Part shown: positions 12,580 to 23,889 of the stretch, one piece after another
Layout: each line of letters begins with the position of its first letter
Numbering within the stretch: position 1 is the first letter of the stretch
Assembly: GCF_020382885.2 (NCBI RefSeq)
Contig: NC_058508.1
Coordinates: forward strand, 7,866,055 to 7,930,054
DNA: 64,000 nucleotides
DNA from: Scatophagus argus
Taxonomy: Eukaryota > Chordata > Actinopteri > Scatophagidae
Direction of reading: 5' to 3'
Position numbers and translations under genes: made by a program
The notes under the pieces: model-generated
What the model saw: only the letters and a program-made list of their open reading frames with translations
What the model was told of the DNA's origin: nothing
Databases searched by the model: none

Positions 12580-12996
12580 ATTCATTCTCCTTGAACCTTC
12601 AGTTTGTATGTGGTGGTTTCTAATAAAATGAATTTCTCTGACGTGACCTTACCGATCTCTTCAAGCCTCACGCTCACAAATCAGAGAGGTATCTCTTCAG
12701 GTCAGCACAGACACAAGGAAGAATTAGAGCAACCAATGTAGAAAGAAAGTCACCCACCAAGTCAGAAATGTAAATACAAATCATCATGACACTAGTGAAA
12801 CTTTCAACTACTTAGCAAGTGGCCTGACCTAAATAGATTTCCTTTGCATGCTTTCACCTTCATTGTATTCATCACGTGTTGATCAGAGTTGACATGTTTC
12901 CCAGAAACTGAATGACAATATACAGACACTGACATTATACACGTGTGGTCCCAGAAGCTGGATCTGTTTCTGCCATGATTCCTGACAGCATGCCCG

Positions 12997-14869
12997 ATGC
13001 AAGACGAGAGGATCGGAGATGGGGTGAGTATGAAGGTGAACTCTTAATGCTGAAGTCTTTTGGTTAGTTTTTCTGTGTTTAACTGCCTATAAAGACAAAT
13101 TCCAAATGATTTAAAATAAGTTTAATATTATTTGGAAGGCTTTTGCTTTAATGTTATGGGACATTTCATCACAGGAGTTGTCTCACTTTGTCAGGACGTT
13201 AAGTAGCAACACATCACGAGTCCACCTTAAAGACAAATTCAAAGGCAAACTAACTAAAAGACAGCACAAAGCAAAGGTTTTCACTGCTCACCTCACGTCC
13301 TGTTTTTCTCCCCGCATGTGTATGTACATGAAGGTCATTGTTAGACTTTGTAAGTGGGTCAGTGTTGGCCCTTATTAGAATCAGCTATTTTGTAATAAAT
13401 AAAAAAAACAATCTTTGTTTTTGCACCAAATAACTATTTTAATTTTACACAGTTTGGTAAAGATTTGTCATGTTTATTTGTTTTACACATTTTAAAATAT
13501 GAGAAGTAAGTGTTTTAAAAGATCTGTCTAACTACTAATATTGCATTTCATTCAACTGCACATTGTGAGTGAGTATAAGAAAACCTTGGAGCTGTATTTG
13601 TGGCAATAGGGAATATACCACTGGCAGCAGAAAAGGTTTTTTGTTTCAAATGAGAAAGGTTGCTTCTGTTACCCACTGCAGTAGGCTAACGGGGTTTAAC
13701 GGGGATCACACACACACATATTATGGCTTCTACATCATCAATATAACGCATTATTTGTCCACAGAGTGTGCTATCAAGTTGATATTAAATCAAAAAAAAT
13801 CAAAAACAAAAAACAAGTAAAGGAAAAAGTTCAGCATATATTTTGCTCACCATTAAGGCATTCAAGATTATTTGTCTTAGGTGCTTATGGTTAAAAACAC
13901 TGTTATCATCTGATATCGCACATTTTCCTCAAATATTGATGTAAGCATCAGCCTCTATAAATCCAGTGTCAGCTCTGATGTTGTAGAATGTAACCATCAA
14001 ACCTAGAAAATATTCCATCCTCAGGAAAATGTGTTTAAATCACACATGAGGCTGAATAGAGTCACAAGATGCTGTGGAAAGGAGACTGGGACAGTTGTGG
14101 GTGTGCCTGTTGACATGACTAAGAAAGTTAAACATGCGCATGTTGCTGTGATTGACACGTCTGGGTCTTTTGAGACAGAACAAAACAAGGATGTCAATGT
14201 GTGAGAGATTCTTCAGTGTGTCGGACTCACTGAAGTAAGAAAGCATACCTTTGTGCTTGTAGTTCCAATAGAGAGGATGACTCAGTAAGATCAACATACC
14301 CACATACTGATCCAAGCAAAGTTTGGCCCTAAAGTGTGGGACTATCATTGTGCCAATCACCCAGGGAGATTGTCTGGATAACAAAACAATAATAACAGTG
14401 ACATCGGTGAGAGTGACAACAACCTCTGCAACTTCATATCCATGTGTAGCAGCAGCTTCCATGTCTTCAACTTTCATGTCTTCCTGCAGGATGAAGTTCA
14501 GGTCACCAGCTTCATAGCAAAGATCCAGACCCTGGCGGCCCTGAATGGAGGGGATCATGACTGCTACCGCTATGACTTACAAGGTGATGGAGCTGGAGTT
14601 AACTATAAACTAAAGTAAGTTACTGTCACCTGTGAGGCTGTCACACCTGATGCTCTTGCACACTGTGTGGAGTGAAACAACGCAGCTGTAGTCTGTGTAG
14701 CCTCTTCAGTGCCTCCTCGCAGTGAATGTGATTTTCACATTACAGAGTCCTCTGGTGGCAACAGACAAAATGTTCATCTGAAGCTCACTATGGTGATACA
14801 GTCATTTGGTGGGAGTGTCTCTCTCTGTCAGACTTTAAGTTTCATTTCCTCTGTTGTGGGGCAGCAGAG
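12997..14869 (+). CDS. Candidate unrecognised gene, four phase-compatible exons (3' end unresolved)
   Basis: Four open segments with good splice sites join in frame: 12997-13023 (donor GTGAGT), 13175-13276, 14490-14614 (acceptor TTCCTGCAG, donor GTAAGT) and 14746-14869 (acceptor ATTACAG, donor GTAAGA). Together they give 126 codons without a stop. Phrases include ELSHFVRTLSSNTSRVHLKD, VTSFIAKIQTLAALNGGDHD and VLWWQQTK. No family is recognised. A final exon at 15680 would add only Glu-Asp and a stop; this is uncertain. The start is weak because two upstream ATGs (12975, 12990) are in another frame. The donor after 13276 (GTTTTC) is poor. It could be a fast-evolving gene, part of a larger gene or a decaying remnant. 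Confidence 0.3.
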
Positions 14870-16435
14870 GTAAGACGCTGCTTTGTGATTATATTTATTA
14901 ATCTGCAGATTTTTTCAATCAAATTCAACCATTTGAGGGTTTTATGTAGCTCTTTGAAATATGTAGATGGACATAACAGACAGACATGATTGCATAGTGC
15001 TCTGCTTGTTCGCTGGACGTTGTTTGCTTTAGGCCACTGGATTACAATGCAATAAGTGCTGAGTAGTGCACCAGTCGTCAGCGAGAAATGCCTCATTCAT
15101 TGCATAAATTCATTATTATTGAACAATGCAAAGGCACATGAAACATAAAGCCCTGATTATAGTGTTTTCACAGTCATACCATGGCATGTGAGATCACATC
15201 TACTAATTTTAAGTCAATAAAAGATATCAAGAAGTCCACCAGACAGCATTTATTTGTGACACACATTTACAGGGTGGCTTTTCAAAGTGAATGAGGTGAG
15301 CTCAGGTGGTTTTATCTGCCTCTTTATCCTTTCAGTGGGACACTTCAGGTCAGTGAAAAACCATCTTATTGCCACCTTCCTCCCCCCTGCGAGGGCATTT
15401 CCGCCACCAAACGGAGCAGTCTTGCTCGATACTGAGTACATGCAGTGTTGGTATCTTCGGTCATTTGAAGTGTAGTTTGGTGCCCGCCCAAAAGCCAGCG
15501 CGTGTCGCGGGAGGCGCGCGCCAAAACAGCGAAAAAAAATTTTAATTTCTAAGAGTCATCTAAAACCGATCATCTTCATTGTGGGATTTATCAGCAACGA
15601 CCTGTTTTTTTTTCTCTCTTGGATGGAAAACAGATCGAGTGCATTTTATTTTGAACTAACGCTTTCTTGCTATTTACAGGAAGATTGAAGCTGTAGAAAC
15701 CACATCCTCAAATCATAAAATGTGTAAAGTTACCGTCGTGTGTTTATTTACCCTCCTCTCAAAAACAGAAATGAGAAGAAGCAAACTGTTTCCCGCTGGG
15801 TGCAATCAGAGTCTGTTAACTGAAAATATCTCTTTGTATAACAGGAAGTTAATGTTTATGTCTTGAACATTTAAAACACGAAAATCTACAGTTTAAATGT
15901 ACAGTAATAATGTTAAATATTAAACACAGAAGGAGGCCATGGCATGTTGATGAGACTGTATGTACCACCAGGCTACAGGGCAGCTTCTGTCCTCAGACTC
16001 CTCACTTCATCTACTCAGGGATTAGAATTAGTGTTGTAATTAAATGAACCTTGTATATTATATTATATTATATGTGTATTATCGATAAATATGAATGTAT
16101 ACAATATGAGTATTGCATCTTGAATATGTTAGATAAGCAGTTTTTTCTGAATTTACACAGAAATTTGCATTGTTTGAGTATAAGGCTGTGTGTGTAGTAG
16201 ATTTGATTTTCTCTGAGAATGTATAGACCATACATAACAACAACAACAACAACAATGATATGATTTAACAACGTTCAGCATTTTTAGTGTCCTGTGGAAA
16301 CACTATGTGCTTGCAGCGTGTTTTCTAAATGCTGGTCTTAATTTGCCTGTGTTTTGTCTATTTGAATGTGTTTTCTGAAATTGCATTTCCAAATTGCAGT
16401 TTTGTTTTGTTTTTTTCGTGTGGAAAGAAGACTAA
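14870..16435. other. Intergenic region upstream of the single-SAND gene
   Basis: Mostly AT-rich sequence with short repeats (TATAT near 16059, AAC near 16237). A compact CpG-rich block at about 15480-15530 is the only promoter-like signal. No gene is supported. Confidence 0.5.
15481..15530. promoter_or_regulatory. CpG-rich block with an E2F-like site
   Basis: A cluster of CpGs in AT-rich surroundings contains GGCGCGCGCCAAAA at 15513-15526, close to the E2F consensus on the minus strand (TTTTGGCGCG). It is a plausible promoter for the SAND gene whose coding start is 0.9 kb downstream, or for an unseen minus-strand transcript. Confidence 0.35.
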
Positions 16436-18328
16436 ATGGAGAGGAAAAGAACATCATCGAGATTCAAGTGCGAAGAAGAACAATATACGGACAGGAGAAT
16501 TAATCCAAGGGGTGGAAAGAGAGTCAGATATACTGAAGATTACAGTGATTATGATGATGAGGTGGAGCTGGACGATGAGTATGAGGATGAGGACGAGGAC
16601 GAGTACGAGGAAGACAATGAGCAACCAGGTACTTCCACCCAGAACACCCACAACCAGAGAAGACAAGAAACTAGTAAGTCTTTAGAGCCATGTGATAGCA
16701 CCCACATGGTGTTTTTTTTTCTCTTCTTCACTGAACTGCAGCTAATGAATATGCTGGAAGTTAACTGCACAACTCTTCTGTGGCAATTTTTACACAATGT
16801 AGGACTCTTGACTGTAACCTGTGGAAACAAAAAGGGCATCCTGGATATAGAGAAGCTGGGCAGGGGTAAATAATAGCATCTAATTGATCAATTTACTTCA
16901 TAATTCATAAATAAGTAAGTATAAGTATCCCTTGTCCCTTTCCTTTATTGTGTCTAATCTGTGTTGCTGTACGGGGATGCTCTGTTTAGGAGAGGAGTGT
17001 ATCCAATGTCAGGACTGCTGGTTTTCTCCCCCTGCCTTCGAGGAATTTGGAGGGAAAGGCTCTTCTAAAAAATGGAAAACCAGCATTTTCTATGACAATA
17101 AGCCTCTGCAGTTTTTGTTTGAGGTATGACTATTTGGTCCCTTATACAGAATGTACTTGTCTTATTGTCTTGTCTTATTAAATATATTCAGAACAAACAC
17201 TGAATTAACTACCTAACTACCATGTCACTGTTATCACAGCAAGGTTCTTTAACCACCAAGGGATTTAAAAGGAGGAGCACTACAAAGGTGAATGAATGTT
17301 AAAGTACAATATGATACTGATTTTGGAAAACAAATCCATGCAGCTTTCATAGTAATGATGAGTCTTTTTTGTCTTTATTCTCCCACCAAAAGAAAACCAC
17401 GTCATCACGCGGCACATCAGAGAGCTCCTCTGAAGGTTAGTCTGCACTTTCCTCTAACTGCAACTTCAACCAGGATTAAAACAACAATAAGCACAGTGCA
17501 TGCCAAATTAATATTAGTCAGTTGAGATGACTTACTGCTTGGTAATTAATGATTTGCTGAAGAGTACATATTATTATATCCCTGTCAAAGTGTCAGAAAT
17601 ACAGTCTGCAGAGGAAAATGAGGACGATGATGTTAAAGATGAAGACTGGCTTCCAGGCAGTGAAGAATTGGTACTGGAGACAGAGGAAGAAGGGGTAGGG
17701 ACTGCACATGGAGGAGAGGTTGTAGACTCAGGAGTTGACACGAGTAAAGAAGAGGAAGATCAAATGGAGGAGGGAGAAATGGAAGATGAGGATAACGGCA
17801 GCAATGTTTTTGAAGGTGATGGAATCGTCACCTGTAGGAATACTGCTATTGAAATGAATGTTAGCATGTTAGGTTAGCATTTCTTTGTGGATGTATGAAC
17901 ATCATTCTTCTTCTTTCAGAAAGGGAGACCAAACTGATCATTTCAACACCTGAGAAAAGTGCTTTGCAGAAGCAAGTAAAAATCGTCATCAAAAGGCTTC
18001 CAGAGGTAAGACTTCTAGTCAAGTCAAATTCATCTATATAGCCTAAAATTACAGATCAACGTCTGAGTGAGTTGTCAGCTTGGCTTTGGCTTCAAAGATT
18101 TGGTACCAGTGAAGTTGGAGAATTTTATGTGTAAACCTTGGATTTGGATTAGAGGACATCACCTGACATGCTACGGCCTGACAAATTACAGTTTAAACAT
18201 AGTCAATCTAAGTAGACTGCAGAGGGCCCAATATTTTTAATATTTAGGGCCAAATTAAACAGGGTAGAGGTTAGGCACTTGGGTCACTTATTCTTCTCTG
18301 GACTGGGTTCCACACTGATGGATGGATG

Positions 18329-18394
<66 letters not shown>

Positions 18395-20078
18395 CTTAAG
18401 ATATAAAAGGTCAGGCTGTCCAGCTCTGTGCCCACAACAGAGCCCGCTTTACTCACCAGTTTGTCCAGACGTGAGGCGTCCTTCTTTTTGATGCTGCCTC
18501 CCCAGCACACCGCCGCATAGAAGAGGGCGCTCGCCACAACAGTCTGATAGAGCATCTGCAGCAGCTTTGTGCAGATGTTGAAGGACTGGACTTTTAAATG
18601 TACATAAGGTAGAAAAGAGGAAAAGAGAAACTTTTCTTTTTTTTTTGCATTTGATCCATTAGAATTTTATACAGATTTTGGTAGCACATCACAATTGTGA
18701 CTTATTATGCAGGAAGTCATTGCTGTCATTCATTCATTCATTCATTCAGGTGACCTGTAGTTCTTATGAATTTTTCATTCTCTTAATTGTTGTTTCAGGA
18801 AAAGACTGATTTTTGGTCCAACTGCAGCAAACATAATACACAAGGTTTGTACATGTACAATTACAGAGTAGTCGCACTACTTAAGCAAACAGAAGTTTAT
18901 TAGTGTGTTTAATGAGGGGTGATGCTCGCACCACATCCTTTACTGCCTTTATGCTTGTTAATCTACAGATGTGAGAATGTGAAAGACCAAAGTCAAGAAA
19001 TCTAATTCCACAATATTATTTTGTTTTGTAAGAAGTGATTCTTTTCTGTAACCTCAGTTTTATTTGTGAACAGACAGCTGGTGTAAACCATTGGATGCGG
19101 ATGCACTAAATGAAGAGAAAAGCCAACACAGTGTCTGTGCAACAGATGACTCCTCCATCACAGCGTCCACAAACACTGATCCTTCATGGGTGTCAGAACA
19201 GCCTACTGTTGGAGGTGCTGAGGAAGAAAATAGAGAGGAGTTCACACAAAGTGATGACAGAAAAGAAGATAGACAGAAAGAAATTAAAACTAAAACAGAG
19301 AAGTCTCTAACACTTCCATTTGCACCAGAAATAACCTCATCCCCTGAAATCAAACCTGAAACTAAGGATATTGGACCAACCAGCAAGCACACCGCCTGCC
19401 TCACTTCCTCCTCTGCTCTACAGAAAACACAGAGTCAGCAGATTATAGATTCCAAAGACTATGAAAATGCGAATGATGAGCATGCTGACATGTCAATATC
19501 TGAAGCCAGTGGACCAGTTTCAGAAAATGGAAATATCAGCGCTGCCACATCACCCATACAGAGAAGTATTAAGGAGGAAAGCATAGAGGCAATGTGTAAG
19601 CTGCTCAGAAACCATAAGAGAGGGAAGTTCATGTTTTCTTTGTAGACTCCAAAAACACATTTGAAATTTAAATACATGTGTTTTCTACTAATTGTACAGA
19701 TGGTGGTGCTGCCAAGAAATCCCTGAGTGGGCTGGTTGACTGTGAGAACACAGATGCCTCCAACTTTGGCCATGATGTAGCAGGATTAAAAGCAGTGAAG
19801 CTAGTGGTGAGGTGCGTTCTAACTATCACGTTATTTAAATAAACAAAGATGCCCAGTTTGCATGCAAGCTCTTTAAGGGATGTACTCTCTACAGGGTTCT
19901 CGAAGCAAGCCAAGCCTCTGACGCGGTGGAGGCTCCATCCTTTGGGCCCTCCACTAGCTGTGATCTGGACACAATGGACCTTGATCAGCTGAGGAGAGAG
20001 AAACTAAAGATGCAGATAAAAGTCTTGAAGTTACAAGAGGAATACTACACTCAGAAAATAAAGGATAATAAAAAATGA
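16436..20078 (+). CDS. Single SAND-domain protein with acidic linkers and C-terminal coiled coil
   Basis: Eleven exons in one frame give 566 aa: 16436-16673, 16803-16865, 16990-17123, 17240-17287, 17393-17435, 17591-17815, 17920-18005, 18799-18844, 19074-19595, 19700-19811, 19895-20078. An in-frame TAA directly precedes the ATG. The N-terminus is basic, then very acidic (about residues 40-64). The SAND domain spans about 82-155: VTCGNKKGIL, then EECIQCQDCWFSP and a KKWK motif in place of KDWK. Its core exon is 134 nt, as in both SAND domains of the SP140-like gene. Exon 6 encodes another acidic linker. The C-terminal exon ends in a charged coiled coil (DLDQLRREKLKMQIKVLKLQ). No HSR, PHD or bromodomain is present. 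A nuclear DNA- or chromatin-binding role is inferred from SAND. The exon-2 acceptor (AATGTAG) is the least certain junction. Exons 9-11 are duplicated at 25.9-27.8 kb. Confidence 0.82.
18319..18394. repeat. (GATA)n microsatellite
   Basis: GATG units followed by about 16 GATA units in intron 7 of the SAND gene. They abut the LINE fragment that follows. Confidence 0.95.
18410..18590 (-). mobile_element. LINE reverse transcriptase C-terminal fragment
   Basis: Read on the minus strand the segment encodes SFNICTKLLQMLYQTVVASA followed by LFYAAVCWGGS and DKLVSKAGSVVGT. This is the recognisable C-terminal part of a widespread fish non-LTR reverse transcriptase. It is truncated at both ends and lies inside an intron. 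The piece at 25947-26241 carries the next part of what looks like the same family. Confidence 0.8.
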
Positions 20079-20117
20079 AACTTCTTTGGAGTCTGATTGT
20101 AAAGCTGATGATTGCAG
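19492..20117 (+). repeat. Duplicated segment, copy A (SAND gene exons 9-11)
   Basis: Homologous to 25902-27812 in direct orientation, apart from insertions in the other copy. The last-exon part (19895-20078) differs at 2 of 184 positions; the intron before exon 10 is about 93% identical; exon 10 is clearly more diverged. Confidence 0.9.
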
Positions 20118-21635
20118 CAGGACAATACAGTCAGTCGGGGATCACTGAGGGTGTCAACTGGTGTACCAGAATACTCCAGTCAGAGCACTTCCAGCTGCCG
20201 GCTTCATCATCATCATCATCATCATCATTGCTTCAACCTACATCAGACTCTTCCTCAGTGGAAAGCAGAGGGATTTCACTTCCTAAAAACTTGAAAGAAG
20301 AAAAACAGGGCACAGGTAATGCAGAAATAATATCATACAGTATCTATGAAATGCCTTGCCTCAAACTGAGTGTAGTAGTGATGAATTCAGGAGGACAGGA
20401 AAGCTCAGAGCAGAACAGAAGCTGAATCATAGGCACAATATCAATGGGTACGTTCCTCAATACTTTCTGAGATGACAATGGCATATACAGTGTGCATTCA
20501 GAAGCTGCTTTAATTACACTGGTGACATGTTATGAACAGCCTTCAGCCTGTTTTCAAACATGACTCGGCCTTCTAGAAGTCAGATTAGGACTGGCACAGA
20601 TTTATAATGAAATATGCAATGACATTACTAGTTGTCCATGTTTATTTTAAATGTGAGAGTTAATTTGAAATTGTGGTGCTGAGTTTTTGCATTGTGTTGT
20701 TTTTGTTTTCATGTTGAATGTATTCTCTTTTGTTCTCTTCTCACATCTTGGAACATTGTTTGAAATAACATGTTTTCTTGTGGATGTCGCTTTCTACCAT
20801 GTTCCCAAACAAAACTGATCAATCAAAACTTGAATCTAATTTTCCTGCAAAATTTAAAATAACTTTGATAGTGGCATCATTTTCAACCTCCTGTTTTTCC
20901 TTTTGTTGTTGTCAGCAGTCCCAGTACACTGAAATGTGGTCATTGCATGTCTTTGTGCATTAGCCACAGACTCCATATAAAGATGATCAAAGATGTTCAG
21001 TAGTTTGCCTAATGGCACATTCTTTTCTGTTGCCAAGTGTGGGCATGGATATTAGTGCTTTAGGGTGCAACCGCCATGAAACAGTGAGAAAAAAAATGTC
21101 TTTGTTTTCGCTTGAGACACTCAATCTCTGCTCCTCTCCGTTGAGCTGGGCAGGAGGGGCCAAATTTGAATGTTACCAACAAGATTCAACAAATCCTGCA
21201 CTACTGCTCATACTTGGATGTCTGCAAGCTTGTAGTAATTGATAATTCTAACACTGTAATATTATTAATGGACTGGGCTTTAATTTGTATTATAAGACTC
21301 AGCCCTAATAGTAATAGTGTTGGTAAAAAATTTTAAGTAATGGTCTATACTACATCTTTGGAATTTGAACAGACAGTCAGATGTGATTCTTTTGATTTGG
21401 CACAACACATAAAGAATTAGATGAAAGCAAAACACACAATCAAAGGTCTCACACCCGATGATTCGTGAGGTGATTTATCTGATACATTTCCATGTCCACA
21501 CTCCACTGCATGCATTCACATGATAAAAAATACCAATGCTGAAAATGCTGAAATTTTTTTTTTGTTTGTTTGTTTGTTTTTTTGGATGTTTTGCAATTTA
21601 GTTTCTCTTCTAATTCATTGATTTTACATGTATTT

Positions 21636-21975
21636 CAAGTAAAAAGTGTTTTCAGCTTTTGGGGAGGAAATTAACAAAGAAGGTCTCATGAGCAGTAATA
21701 TACCAACAATATCTTTGCTCTATGTCCAGCTTATATTGACATCTATAAATTGAAACAGAAATTTATTTGGGCAGGCCAAGATGAATTGAAAACTGCAGTC
21801 AGTAATCTGGTTACTAAAGGGTGCAAACATAGAGCCCCACTGATTAACTGATGTGCTTTGGAAACACAGTAATTAACAGTAAAGCAGGTCACCTCAGGCA
21901 CTACAATCAGGGAGAGCCTGATATTCTGGGCAGGGCGCTACAAGTCAGTTTTGCCCCCAGGATCTGAAGTAAACT
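21636..21975 (+). repeat. Downstream part of the duplication, copy A
   Basis: Patches such as TTTTGGGGAGGAAA, AAAACTGCAGTCAGT and ACACAGTAATTA recur in the same order at about 27890-28245. The tandem duplication therefore extended past the coding exons. Confidence 0.7.
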
Positions 21976-22035
21976 AGGAGGGATGTGGCAGAATTACACT
22001 CTTAATCCAGCTGCTGATCAACATAGGTGTGCAAA

Positions 22036-22036
<1 letters not shown>

Positions 22037-22077
<41 letters not shown>
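22037..22077. repeat. (TG)n(GA)n microsatellite
   Basis: About 16 TG units followed by four GA units. Confidence 0.95.
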
Positions 22078-22367
22078 TGTACTCCCGCCAATCAAGTTTT
22101 CTAAATAAATAAAAAATAGTTAATGAACTAATGTAAACATTAAATATAGCTATGGTGTAAATAAACATCATTCCATTTTCCATTTATTTTTTTATTGGAA
22201 AACCACAGGTATTTCTAGATTTGTTTCAATGAAACCTAAATGCATGTAAAAATATAAAAACTATATTTCCGATCACAATGATTGTGAAGTTTTGAAAATC
22301 CACATATATTTTTTTATATCATTAAATTTTATTCAGAAAAACAAAAGGTTGTTTCGGCGGACAATGA

Positions 22368-22379
22368 CCACTAGAGGGC
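22368..22379 (+). promoter_or_regulatory. CTCF-like motif
   Basis: CCACTAGAGGGC fits the vertebrate CTCF core. It lies between the SAND gene and its partial duplicate. Motif match only. Confidence 0.4.
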
Positions 22380-22858
22380 CAAGGAAATGGCCCAAAAGAA
22401 TGCAAAGTAGTGAAGAAAAAAAAGTGGGCTTTGTACCCCACAAGCCAATCAGAATTGAAAGTGGTCGTTCTATGGTTCACCATAAGCCAATCACAACAGT
22501 CGGTGTTTCTGCGCTGTAGGCGCTACGTCCGCTGCTTAGAGCTGTGAACCACCGTCCCATCGTCCTGCTGAGGGGGACTGGACAGCAACCAACCATATCT
22601 TTGTCTCTCATTACAAACATTCGAATGAAAGGTGTGGTTCGTTTGTCGTGCACAAAACTATCTTGATATGCAGAAAATATGACTTTATTAACAACGTACG
22701 CATCGATTAAGATCCACAATCTCCTACTTTCTCATTTTTAAGTCTACCATCAAAACAGGCTTGCTCTATACCATATGTGTCAAACTCACGGCATTTCATA
22801 TAGATCTATTATTATTGTTACTAATGGCCCGGCAATATGAAGCGCTGATAACACACAA

Positions 22859-22878
22859 ACTACAGATCCCATAATGCA
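22859..22878 (+). promoter_or_regulatory. ZNF143/STAF-binding-type motif
   Basis: ACTACAGATCCCATAATGCA fits the long ZNF143 promoter consensus (ACTACAnnTCCCAnnATGC), which normally marks active promoters. A shorter inverted copy of its CCCATAATGCA half lies at 23166-23176. A transcription start nearby is likely. Candidate targets are the THAP-like exon at 23266 or the gene starting in the 24-kb region. Confidence 0.6.
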
Positions 22879-22938
22879 GCGCAACTGCCGCCTTGCCTTA
22901 CTATTGGCTACCTGGGAACATTCCCGCTGTATATGCCC

Positions 22939-22987
22939 GTTGTATATGGCAACAGGGCTCAAGTCGCGCTCTGTTGCCATATACAAC
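22939..22987. repeat. 20-bp inverted repeat with 9-nt loop
   Basis: GTTGTATATGGCAACAGGGC at 22939-22958 is inverted at 22968-22987 with one difference, which would be a G-U pair in RNA. The spacer is 9 nt. The strand could form a 20-bp hairpin. Confidence 0.9.
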
Positions 22988-23165
22988 TGAGGCTGTTGAT
23001 TTTGTTGGTCTAGCTTGCTCTTTTATTATTATTTTCATTACAACAACAACATCTCTATTTGCGCAATTAGCGCACTGCTCCCTCCTGTCGGAAAGCGGTC
23101 ACGAAACGCCCATCTGTGCTGCCCCGGACTCGAAAGGGTGATGCAACGGGGTGGGAAAATCGCAA

Positions 23166-23176
23166 TGCATTATGGG
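23166..23176 (-). promoter_or_regulatory. Inverted half of the ZNF143-type motif
   Basis: TGCATTATGGG is the exact reverse complement of the 3' part of the motif at 22859-22878, and lies 100 bp upstream of the THAP-like start codon. The ACTACA half is not conserved, so binding is less likely than at the first site. Confidence 0.3.
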
Positions 23177-23265
23177 CTTTGCGGGTAACTGAAAAGTGTG
23201 CTTACGCCAGCTGTATGCATGATGCTGCTTTTGTGTACTGTTGTTTTGTTTCAACAAGTTAAAAC

Positions 23266-23327
23266 ATGGTGCCAGCGTGCTGTGTCGTTAACTGCCACAT
23301 GATCGCTTCGGTAAAACAAACCATCGG
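23266..23327 (+). CDS. Orphan THAP-like first exon
   Basis: ATG opens a 62-nt segment ending in GG|GTGAGT. It encodes MVPACCVVNCH and ten more residues, resembling the N-terminus of THAP zinc-finger proteins (C-x2-4-C start of the C2CH finger). No continuing THAP exon with the second Cys-His pair was found before 24.8 kb, and joining it to the exon at 24845 gives an early stop. It may be the remnant of a lost THAP gene or an upstream exon with unknown partners. Confidence 0.3.
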
Positions 23328-23820
23328 GTGAGTTTTTTTTTCTCATTTCCTACGCGCAAACAAAGCCAAGTAGCTCGGATCTGTGAGCTAACGAGGAGAC
23401 GCCTAATGGCCTGAGTAGCAGCCGTGGGACGACCAGACATCACTTTGTGTTGGTTGGCATATGTTGGTGTGTTCACGACTGGTGTTGTGAAAATAAAATG
23501 AATGGCTGTTGATCTTCCTCTGCTTATTTCTGTTTATCCGTAACATGTCATTGATATGTCAGGCACAGGAAAATCTCCTCATCTGCTACTTGCTAATATG
23601 GCGACATACACCAGGCCTGCACTTTACAAAGAAAGTTAATAAAACTATGCCTGATGGTGATAATAAATATTGTAGTTCACTAGCAGTATATGAAACTATA
23701 TCCCAACTACTTTAATTGAGCCATAAGAAGTCCTCTGTGAGACCATGCCATTTACTCAAGCAATAATGTCTTCTTGTTTCAAAGTTTTGAGTTCAGTTTA
23801 TTACAAACATTCTTGTGAGA

Positions 23821-23861
23821 AAAGCACACTTTAGATCGGCCCGCCATCTAAAGTGTGCTTT
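23821..23861. repeat. Perfect 16-bp inverted repeat with GC-only 9-nt loop
   Basis: AAAGCACACTTTAGAT (23821-23836) is perfectly inverted at 23846-23861. The spacer is CGGCCCGCC. It lies about 130 bp upstream of the putative untranslated exon end of the next gene. Confidence 0.95.
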
Positions 23862-23889
23862 GAGTTTTGGCCCCCTGCACTAGAGGATA

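Larger units (their letters stand above)
20079..22367. other. 3' UTR and intergenic region after the SAND gene
   Basis: Contains a (TCA)n run at 20203-20229, a (TG)n microsatellite and a segment at 21636-21975 homologous to the sequence after the downstream copy. Relative to that copy about 1.5 kb of extra AT-rich sequence (roughly 20130-21630) is present here. No gene is supported. Confidence 0.5.

Noticed and set aside
14040..14558. 172-codon minus-strand ORF
   Set aside because: Partly antisense to a better-supported plus-strand exon at 14490; no start context, splice pattern or family resemblance, and hydrophobic runs arise from complement of Ser/Thr-rich sequence.
16549..16839. Serine-rich minus-strand ORF
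   Set aside because: Complement of the Asp/Glu-rich first exon of the SAND gene.
18319..18394. Regular tandem array as CRISPR
   Set aside because: Four-base GATA units without spacers; a microsatellite in a vertebrate intron.
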